Below, one piece after another: positions 57,821-64,000 of a DNA stretch of 64,000 nt (the first letter of the stretch is position 1; each line of letters begins with the position of its first letter). The DNA comes from Piscinibacter caeni (lineage in GTDB: Bacteria; Pseudomonadota; Gammaproteobacteria; Burkholderiales; Burkholderiaceae_C): contig QJOU01000029.1 in assembly GCA_003265685.1 (NCBI GenBank), forward strand, positions 23,109-87,108. The letters are read 5' to 3'. The notes under the pieces are model-generated. The model worked only from the letters and a program-made list of their open reading frames with translations, was not told where the DNA came from and searched no databases. Made by a program: the position numbers and the translations under genes.

Positions 57821-60685
57821 TTACAGGGTCCGGGCGACTTCCTTGACCTCGAAGAACTCGAGCTGGTCGCCTTCCTTGATGTCGGTGACGTTCTTCAGCT
57901 TGATGCCGCACTCGAAGCCTTCCTTGACCTCGCGCACGTCGTCCTTCAGGCGCCGCACCGACTCCACCTCGCCGGTGTAGATGACGATGTTCTCGCGCAG
58001 CTGGCGGAAGCGCGCGCCGCGCCGCACCACGCCGGCGGTGACCATCGAGCCGGCCACCGTGCCGATCTTGGAGGCCACGAACACCTGGCGCACCTCGGCC
58101 TGGCCGATGACCTCCTCGCGCTGCTCGGGCGCGAGCATGCCGCTCATCGCCGCCTTCACCTCGTCGACTGCGTCGTAGATGATGTTGTAGTAGCGGATGT
58201 CGACGCCGTTGCCCTCGGCCAGCTTGCGCGCGCCGGCATCGGCGCGCACGTTGAAGCCGATGATGATGGCCTTGGAGGCGATCGCCAGGTTGACGTCGCT
58301 CTCGCTGATGCCGCCCACCGCCGCGTGCACGATCTGCACCTTGACCTCGTCGGTCGAGAGCTTCTGCAGCGACTGCGACAGCGCCTCCTGCGAGCCCTGC
58401 ACGTCGGACTTGACGATCAGCGGCAGGGTCTGGGCGGTGCCCTGGCCCATCTGCTCCATCATCGACTCGAGGTTCGCGGCCTGGCGCTTGTTCAGCGTCA
58501 CCTCGCGGTACTTGCCCTGGCGGAAGGTGGCGATCTCACGTGCGCGGCGCTCGTCGGCCAGCACCATGAACTCGTCGCCGGCCTGCGGCACTTCCGTGAG
58601 GCCCTGGATCTCGACCGGGATCGACGGGCCGGCCTCTTCGGTCGGCCGGCCGTTCTCGTCGAGCATCGCGCGCACGCGGCCATAGCTCGAGCCGGCCAGC
58701 ACCACGTCGCCCTTCTTCAGGGTGCCGCTCTGCACCAGCACGGTGGCCACCGGGCCGCGGCCCTTGTCGAGCTTGGCCTCGATCACCAGGCCCTTGGCCG
58801 GCGCCTCGACGGCCGCCTTCAGCTCCAGCACCTCGGCCTGCAGCAGCACCTGCTCGAGCAGGTTGTCCACGCCCTGGCCGGTCTTGGCCGAGACGGGTAC
58901 GAACGGCGAATCGCCGCCGAATTCCTCGGGCACCACCTGCTCGGCCACCAGCTCGCTCTTGACGCGCTCGAGGTTGGCCTCGGGCTTGTCGACCTTGTTC
59001 ATCGCCACGACGATCGGCACGCCGGCCGCCTTGGCGTGCGAGATCGCCTCCTTGGTCTGCGGCATCACGCCGTCGTCGGCGGCCACCACCAGGATGACGA
59101 TGTCGGTCGCCTTCGCGCCGCGCGCACGCATCGCGGTGAACGCAGCGTGGCCCGGCGTGTCGAGGAAGGTGATCATGCCGCGCGGCGTCTCGACGTGGTA
59201 CGCGCCGATGTGCTGCGTGATGCCCCCGGCCTCGCCCGCCGCGACGCGGCTGGTGCGGATGTAGTCCAGCAGCGAGGTCTTGCCGTGGTCGACGTGGCCC
59301 ATCACGGTGACCACAGGCGCGCGCGGCAGCTCCTCGTGCGTTCCCTCGGCGACCTCCTCCTCGAGGAAGGCCTCGGGGTCGTCCAGCTTGGCAGCGAAGG
59401 CCTTGTGGCCCATCTCCTCGACGACGATCATTGCCGTCTCCTGGTCGAGCTGCTGGTTGATGGTGACCATCTGGCCCAGCTTCATCAGCTGCTTGATGAC
59501 CTCGGAGGCCTTGACCGACATCTTGTGCGCCAGGTCGGCCACCGAGATCGTCTCGGGCACGTGCACCTCCTGCACCACCTGCTCGGTGGGCGCGGTGAAG
59601 CTCGAGGTCGAGGAGTCGCCCCGATCGCCGCGGCGGCCGCCGCGTGGCGCGCGCCAGCCGGCGCGGGCGCCGCCGGCGGCCCCGTCGCTGCGGCCCTTCA
59701 GCGCGGCGCGCTTCTTGGCCGCGTCGTCGGCCCAGCTCGACGAGAGCTTCTCGGACTTGACCGACTTCTTGTCGCCCGGCTTGGCCGTGGCCGACGCCGG
59801 CGTGGTGCCGGGCGCCGCCGGCGCGCCGGCCTTCTTGTGGATCGTGCCGACCACGGCCTTGGCCGGCTCGGCAGGCTTCGCGGGTTCGGGCTTGTGCGCG
59901 ACGAGCACCCTCTTCGGTGCGTTCATCATCTCGCGGATTGCCCGCGCCTCGGCCTCGGCGGCCTGGCGGCGCTTGGCGAGATCGGCGGCGCGCTGGGCTT
60001 CCTCGTTGGCCACGTCGGCAGCCTTGACGACGCGCAGCACCGGCTTGGGCGGCTCGGCCGGCGCCGCCGGAGCAGCGACGGGAGGCTCGACGGGCTTCGG
60101 CGGCTCGGCCGCGGGCTTGGACTTGGCCTTGGCCTCGCTCTTGGCGGCGGCCGCGGCCAGCGCGGCGGCGGCGGCCTCCTCGGCGGCCTTGCGTGCCGCC
60201 TCGGCGGCGCGCGCCTCGGCCGCCTCGCGCTCGCGCTTCTCCTGTTCCTCGCGCTGGCGGCGCTTCTCGGCCAGGTCTTCCTCCTGGCGGCGCAGCAGCT
60301 CGGCCTGGGCCTGGGCCTCTTCCTCGCGGCGCTTCAGCTCGGCCTCGTCGATGACCGGCGCAGCCTCCTCCGGCGCGGCGACGTCGTCGCGCTTGACGAA
60401 GGTGCGCTTCTTGCGCACCTCGACCTGGATGGTGCGGGCACGGCCGCTCGCATCGGCCTGCTTGATCTCGCTCGTGGACTTGCGCGTCAGCGTGATCTTC
60501 TTGCGCTCACCGCTGGCGGTGCCGTGGGCCGACCGCAGGAACTCGAGCAGGCGCTCCTTGTCCGACTCGCTCAGCGTGTCGTCGGTCGACGCCTTCTTGA
60601 CGCCGGCAGACTGAAGCTGCTCGAGCAGCGCAGACGCCGGGCGGTTCAGCTCGGCGGCCAGCTGGGCGACGGTGGTCGAAGCCAT
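57821..60685 (-). CDS. infB: Translation initiation factor IF-2
   Basis: The protein has 954 residues. It has an N-terminal IF2_N domain and a long charged, Ala/Lys/Glu-rich region (about 100-370). The G domain starts with GHVDHGKTS at residues 463-471 and includes DTPGHAAF and NKVDKPEA; the C-terminal beta-barrel and IF2 domains follow. It brings fMet-tRNA to the 30S subunit. An intact second IF2_N-like module lies just before the G domain (about 378-430). Confidence 0.98.
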   Translation of the reverse strand: MASTTVAQLAAELNRPASALLEQLQSAGVKKASTDDTLSESDKERLLEFLRSAHGTASGERKKITLTRKSTSEIKQADASGRARTIQVEVRKKRTFVKRDDVAAPEEAAPVIDEAELKRREEEAQAQAELLRRQEEDLAEKRRQREEQEKREREAAEARAAEAARKAAEEAAAAALAAAAAKSEAKAKSKPAAEPPKPVEPPVAAPAAPAEPPKPVLRVVKAADVANEEAQRAADLAKRRQAAEAEARAIREMMNAPKRVLVAHKPEPAKPAEPAKAVVGTIHKKAGAPAAPGTTPASATAKPGDKKSVKSEKLSSSWADDAAKKRAALKGRSDGAAGGARAGWRAPRGGRRGDRGDSSTSSFTAPTEQVVQEVHVPETISVADLAHKMSVKASEVIKQLMKLGQMVTINQQLDQETAMIVVEEMGHKAFAAKLDDPEAFLEEEVAEGTHEELPRAPVVTVMGHVDHGKTSLLDYIRTSRVAAGEAGGITQHIGAYHVETPRGMITFLDTPGHAAFTAMRARGAKATDIVILVVAADDGVMPQTKEAISHAKAAGVPIVVAMNKVDKPEANLERVKSELVAEQVVPEEFGGDSPFVPVSAKTGQGVDNLLEQVLLQAEVLELKAAVEAPAKGLVIEAKLDKGRGPVATVLVQSGTLKKGDVVLAGSSYGRVRAMLDENGRPTEEAGPSIPVEIQGLTEVPQAGDEFMVLADERRAREIATFRQGKYREVTLNKRQAANLESMMEQMGQGTAQTLPLIVKSDVQGSQEALSQSLQKLSTDEVKVQIVHAAVGGISESDVNLAIASKAIIIGFNVRADAGARKLAEGNGVDIRYYNIIYDAVDEVKAAMSGMLAPEQREEVIGQAEVRQVFVASKIGTVAGSMVTAGVVRRGARFRQLRENIVIYTGEVESVRRLKDDVREVKEGFECGIKLKNVTDIKEGDQLEFFEVKEVARTL

Positions 60686-60735
60686 TGTGGGGTCCTTGCG
60701 TTTCTAGCTTGTTCGGTTCGCGGCGGCGGCTCGGC

Positions 60736-62214
60736 TCAGGCGGTGAACCAGTGTTCGCGGGCCTTCATGATCAGCGCCTTGGCACGCGCCTCGTCGACGC
60801 CGGTCATCTCGGTCAGCTCGTCGACGGCCAGGTCGGCCAGGTCGTCGCGCGTGTGGATGCCGCCGTCGGCGAGCTTGGCGATCAGGTCGGGCGACAGGCC
60901 TTCCAGGTCGCGCAGGTCCTGCGACACCTCGTCGACGCGCTCCTCGCGCGCGATCTCCATCGTCAGCAGCGCATCCTTGGCACGGTTGCGCAGTTCGTTG
61001 ACGGTGTCCTCGTCGAAGCTCTCGATCTCGAGCATCTCCTGCATCGGCACGTAGGCCACTTCCTCGAGGCTGGTGAAGCCCTCGGCGATCAGGATCTCGG
61101 CCACCTCCTCGTCGACGTCGAGCTTGTCGACGAAGAGCTTGCGGATGTGCTCGGTCTCCACCTGCTGCTTGGAGGCCGACTCCTCGGCCGTCATGATGTT
61201 GATGCGCCAGCCGGTCAGCTCGGAGGCCAGACGCACGTTCTGGCCGCCGCGGCCGATCGCGATCGCCAGATTCTCCTCGTCGACCACCACGTCCATCGCG
61301 TGGCGTTCCTCGTCGACGACGATGGACTGCACGTTGGCCGGTGCCAGCGCGCCGATCACGAACTGGGCCGGGTCCTCGGACCACAGCACGATGTCGACTC
61401 GCTCGCCGGCGAGTTCGTTGGTCACGGCCGTGACGCGCGAGCCGCGCACGCCGACGCAGGTGCCGATCGGGTCGACCCGCTTGTCGTGCGAGACCACGGC
61501 GATCTTGGCGCGGCTGCCGGGGTCGCGGGCGCAGCTCTTGATCTCCAGCAGCCCCTGCTCGATCTCCGGCACCTCCTGCGCGAACAGCTCGATCATGAAC
61601 GGCGGCGCCGAGCGCGACAGGATGATCTGCGGGCCGCGCAGCGTCGGGTCGACCTCGAGGATGTAGGCCCGCACGCGGTCGCCCGAGCGCAGGTTCTCCT
61701 TCGGGATCATCTCGTTGCGGCGCAGCCGGCCCTCGACGCGGCCGGACTCGACGATCACGTCGCCCTTGTCCAGACGCTTGACGGTGCCGACGAAGATCTT
61801 GTCGCCGCGCGACAGGAAGTCGTTGAGCAGCTGCTCGCGCTCGGCGTCGCGGATCTTCTGCAGGATCACCTGCTTGGCCGCCTGCGCGCCGATGCGGCCG
61901 ATCGAGACGGACTCGACCGGCTCCTCGATGTAGTCGTCGACCTCGATGTCCGGGATCTGCTCCTGGGCCTCGAACAGCAGGATCTCGGAGTCGGGCAGCT
62001 GCAGGCCGGCCTCATCGGGCACCACGTGCCAGCGGCGGAAGGTCTCGTAGTCGCCGCTCTCGCGGTCCACCGAGACGCGCATGTCGACCTCGCCGCCGTG
62101 CAGCTTCTTCGACGCCGAGGCCAGCGCCGCCTCGACCGCGCCGAACACGACCTCACGGTCCACGCTCTTCTCGCGCGAGATGGCGTCCACCAGCATCAAC
62201 AGTTCGCGGTTCAT
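60736..62214 (-). CDS. nusA: Transcription termination/antitermination factor NusA
   Basis: The 492-residue protein has an N-terminal RNA-polymerase-binding domain, an S1 domain (about 130-200), two KH domains (about 230-350; [14 protein letters not shown] and [15 protein letters not shown]) and two C-terminal acidic helical repeats (about 365-490). It controls pausing, termination and antitermination. The ATG overlaps the rimP stop. Confidence 0.98.
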   Translation of the reverse strand: MNRELLMLVDAISREKSVDREVVFGAVEAALASASKKLHGGEVDMRVSVDRESGDYETFRRWHVVPDEAGLQLPDSEILLFEAQEQIPDIEVDDYIEEPVESVSIGRIGAQAAKQVILQKIRDAEREQLLNDFLSRGDKIFVGTVKRLDKGDVIVESGRVEGRLRRNEMIPKENLRSGDRVRAYILEVDPTLRGPQIILSRSAPPFMIELFAQEVPEIEQGLLEIKSCARDPGSRAKIAVVSHDKRVDPIGTCVGVRGSRVTAVTNELAGERVDIVLWSEDPAQFVIGALAPANVQSIVVDEERHAMDVVVDEENLAIAIGRGGQNVRLASELTGWRINIMTAEESASKQQVETEHIRKLFVDKLDVDEEVAEILIAEGFTSLEEVAYVPMQEMLEIESFDEDTVNELRNRAKDALLTMEIAREERVDEVSQDLRDLEGLSPDLIAKLADGGIHTRDDLADLAVDELTEMTGVDEARAKALIMKAREHWFTA

Positions 62215-62750
62215 CGATCCCGTCCTCCGTCCGTCTCATCGTGCGCCGCCGTCGGGCCGGCCGGCGCAAAACGCCGCCCCTTGAAGTCCAGCACCGGCAC
62301 CAGCCGGGCCTCGCGGACCTCGTCGAGCGAAAAATCCAAGGCCTGGTCGGCCTTGCCATCGTTGAACACCAGCCGCCAGCCGGCCTCGGGCGTCTCGCGG
62401 GCCTGCAGCTCGCCGCGGTACTTCTTGCGGCCCTGGAAGGCGAGCTTGAGCGTCAGGTCGATCTGCGCACCGGCGAAGCGCGCGAAGTGCGCCGCGGTGC
62501 GCAGCGGCCGGTCCAGCCCCGGCGAGGAGACCTCCAGGCGCGCGTAGTCGCAGCCTTCGACCTCGAGCACGTGCTGCAGCTGGCGGGTGACCTTCTCGCA
62601 GTCTTCCACCGTGATGAACTCGCCCTGCGGATCATGGGCAACCCGGTCGATGGTCACGCGCAGCAGCCCGCCGCCGGCACGCTCGACGTCCACGAGCTCG
62701 TACCCGAGCCCGGCGACGGTGCGTTCAACGGCCTGATGCCAGTTGCTCAC
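62211..62750 (-). CDS. rimP: Ribosome maturation factor RimP
   Basis: The protein has 179 residues from GTG 62750, chosen because RimP proteins begin a few residues before the [20 protein letters not shown] block. In-frame TTGs at 62774 and 62771 have a better ribosome site (GAGGAA) and would add seven or eight residues, so the start is not settled. The [10 protein letters not shown] motif is typical. It helps 30S assembly. The C-terminal tail ([17 protein letters not shown]) is longer than usual. Confidence 0.93.
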   Translation of the reverse strand: MSNWHQAVERTVAGLGYELVDVERAGGGLLRVTIDRVAHDPQGEFITVEDCEKVTRQLQHVLEVEGCDYARLEVSSPGLDRPLRTAAHFARFAGAQIDLTLKLAFQGRKKYRGELQARETPEAGWRLVFNDGKADQALDFSLDEVREARLVPVLDFKGRRFAPAGPTAAHDETDGGRDR

Positions 62751-62821
62751 GAGTGGTTCGACCCTTGCCAACAATTCCTCGGTTCAGACGGGCCGCGCCG
62801 TGCAGATGAAAACGACGCGGC

Positions 62822-62849
62822 AAAAAAAATGGGCCGGAAGAATCCGCCC
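62822..62849 (-). terminator. Intrinsic terminator in the rimP-nusA leader
   Basis: On the minus strand a GC-rich hairpin (GGGCGGA ... TCCGGCCC, with one bulged base) is followed at once by A and eight T residues. It lies after the promoter and 72 bp before the chosen rimP start, with no gene in between, so it probably works as an attenuator of the operon. Confidence 0.75.
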
Positions 62850-62883
62850 AATCTCATGGAAGCAGCTTTCTAGGAAACGCCGG

Positions 62884-62912
62884 ATTGTACTCTGCGGCGC
62901 AGCTACAAGCAA
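62884..62912 (-). promoter_or_regulatory. Sigma-70 promoter of the rimP-nusA-infB operon
   Basis: On the minus strand, TTGCTT (complement of 62907-62912), a 17-bp spacer and TACAAT (complement of 62884-62889) form a good promoter. Transcription would start near 62877, about 30 bp before the leader terminator. Confidence 0.65.
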
Positions 62913-63002
62913 GGCGCAAGCCTGTCAAGGCCCCTCGCCGGGCACCTGACACATGCCAAAATCCGGCCGCTTCGACCCGACCACCCCTCTCGCGGAGACT
63001 CC

Positions 63003-63788
63003 ATGGGCTTTCTCGCCGGCAAGCGGTTCCTGATCACCGGGCTGCTCAACAACCGTTCGATCGCCTACGGCATCGCGCGCGCCTGCCACCGCGAGGGCGC
63101 GGAGCTGGCGTTCAGCTACCAGGGCGAGCGCTTCAAGGAGCGCATCGCCGAGTTCGCCGCCGAGTTCGGCTCGACCCTCACCTTCGACTGCGACGTCTCC
63201 GACGACGCCCAGATCGCCGCGCTGTTCGACGGCCTCGGCGCCGCCTGGGGCGAGTTCGACGGCTTCGTGCACTCGATCGGCTTTGCCCCGCGCGAGGCGA
63301 TCGCGGGCGACTTCCTCGACGGCCTGAGCCGCGAGAACTTCCGCATCGCGCACGACATCTCGGCCTACAGCTTCCCGGCCATGGCCAAGGCGGCCGCGCC
63401 GCGGCTGCGCCCGGGGGCGGCGCTGCTGACGCTGTCCTACCTCGGCGCGGTGCGCTACGTGCCCAACTACAACACGATGGGCCTGGCCAAGGCCTCGCTC
63501 GAGGCCAGCGTGCGCTACCTCGCGCACAGCCTGGGCGCCCGCGGCGTGCGGGTGAACGCGATCTCGGCCGGCCCGATCAAGACGCTGGCCGCCTCGGGCA
63601 TCAAGGATTTCGGCAAGCTGCTGGCCGATTTCTCCGCCGCCGCGCCGATCCGCCGCGCGGTGACGATTGAGGACGTCGGCAACGTCGCCGCGTTCCTGCT
63701 GTCGGACCTGGCCGCCGGCGTCAGCGCCGAGGTGACCTACGTCGACGGCGGCTTCAGCCACGTGATGGGCGGCTCGGGCAACGCCTGA
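63003..63788 (+). CDS. fabI: Enoyl-[acyl-carrier-protein] reductase (NADH)
   Basis: The 261-residue protein is of the FabI type. It has a Rossmann start [15 protein letters not shown], active-site Tyr146 and Tyr156, and Lys163 in YNTMGLAK, the same numbers as in E. coli FabI. It reduces enoyl-ACP in the last step of each fatty-acid elongation cycle. It is divergent from the rimP operon, with its own promoter not clearly seen. Confidence 0.97.
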   Translation: MGFLAGKRFLITGLLNNRSIAYGIARACHREGAELAFSYQGERFKERIAEFAAEFGSTLTFDCDVSDDAQIAALFDGLGAAWGEFDGFVHSIGFAPREAIAGDFLDGLSRENFRIAHDISAYSFPAMAKAAAPRLRPGAALLTLSYLGAVRYVPNYNTMGLAKASLEASVRYLAHSLGARGVRVNAISAGPIKTLAASGIKDFGKLLADFSAAAPIRRAVTIEDVGNVAAFLLSDLAAGVSAEVTYVDGGFSHVMGGSGNA

Positions 63789-63813
63789 GCCACCCCCTCC
63801 GGGCGCCTGCAGC

Positions 63814-64000
63814 TCACAGCTGCTGCAGGATCTCCTTGCGCTTCTGCTGGTACTCCTCCTCGGAGATCAGCCCGCGGTCGCGCAGCCGCTTCAGCGTGGT
63901 CAGGCGCTGCTCGACCTCGTCGGCGAAGCCGGGGTCGCGCGGGCGCAGCAGCGGCACGGCCGGCGCCGCGGCGGCCGGAGCCGCCGCCGGCGCGGGCGTG
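63814..64000 (-). CDS. C-terminal part of a SHOCT-domain protein (5' end outside window)
   Basis: An open minus-strand frame enters from the right edge and stops at the TGA complementary to 63814-63816. The visible 62 residues have an Ala/Pro-rich stretch and then a SHOCT-like helical end (LKRLRDRGLISEEEYQQKR, then EILQQL). Such short C-terminal domains are found on many small membrane or regulatory proteins. It converges on fabI with 25 bp between stops. Confidence 0.75.
   Translation of the reverse strand, partial: TPAPAAAPAAAAPAVPLLRPRDPGFADEVEQRLTTLKRLRDRGLISEEEYQQKRKEILQQL

Noticed and set aside
62775..63002. A tRNA gene such as metY before rimP, as in E. coli
   Set aside because: No cloverleaf or CCA end is visible; the region holds a promoter and a terminator instead.

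Overview
The window is a 64 kb stretch of a very GC-rich chromosome, densely packed with bacterial genes. The protein set suggests a Burkholderiales betaproteobacterium, perhaps near Rubrivivax, Methylibium or Leptothrix. The reasons are the rimP-nusA-infB-rbfA-truB-typA block, the clustered gamma-glutamyl-putrescine and Pot-type polyamine genes, an IorAB-type molybdo-enzyme, and a style in which genes overlap by one to four bases and often start with GTG. This placement is inferred from gene content only. I see no rRNA or tRNA gene, insertion sequence, phage gene or CRISPR array. No gene-free gap exceeds 300 bases; the longest are 11522-11765 and 62751-63002, and both carry regulatory structure.

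Layout. 1-3.4 kb: the end of a DUF3482-type GTPase gene, an M48 membrane protease and a Tat-exported YcbK-like (DUF882) protein. 3.4-9.0 kb: a minus-strand run encoding a CoA-binding protein, O-acetylhomoserine sulfhydrylase, an acyl-CoA ligase, a crotonase and a YcbB-like L,D-transpeptidase. 9.1-11.7 kb: a membrane TIR-domain protein, and isocitrate lyase with a rich operator region. 11.8-14.6 kb: a GATase, an agmatinase-type hydrolase, a hemerythrin-like protein and an Lrp/AsnC regulator.

14.7-31.7 kb is a polyamine and amine catabolic island on the plus strand. It encodes an omega-amino acid transaminase, PuuB, PuuD, PuuA, an SpuC-like transaminase, the PotFGHI uptake system, a beta-barrel outer-membrane protein, PuuC, GabT/PuuE, a second glutamine-synthetase-like ligase and an EamA exporter. 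Together they can import putrescine and convert it to GABA and succinate semialdehyde by the glutamylated or the direct transaminase route. A good sigma-54 promoter lies in front of potF.

31.7-41.3 kb: DusA, an IorAB pair, a divergent LysR/EamA pair and a large propeller-plus-RTX protein. 41.4-49.0 kb: a seven-gene minus-strand operon divergent from a second Lrp/AsnC gene. It encodes a PF04392-type ABC importer, an amino-acid dehydrogenase, HppD, a VOC protein and fumarylacetoacetase. It reads as uptake and degradation of aromatic amino acids but has no classical hmgA. 49.0-54.6 kb: an unrecognised helical protein, two alpha/beta hydrolases, a wax ester/triacylglycerol synthase with a histone-H1-like tail and another EamA transporter. 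54.6-62.8 kb: the translation and transcription operon rimP-nusA-infB-rbfA-truB-typA, with a sigma-70 promoter and an intrinsic terminator in its leader. 63.0-64.0 kb: fabI and the end of a SHOCT-domain gene.
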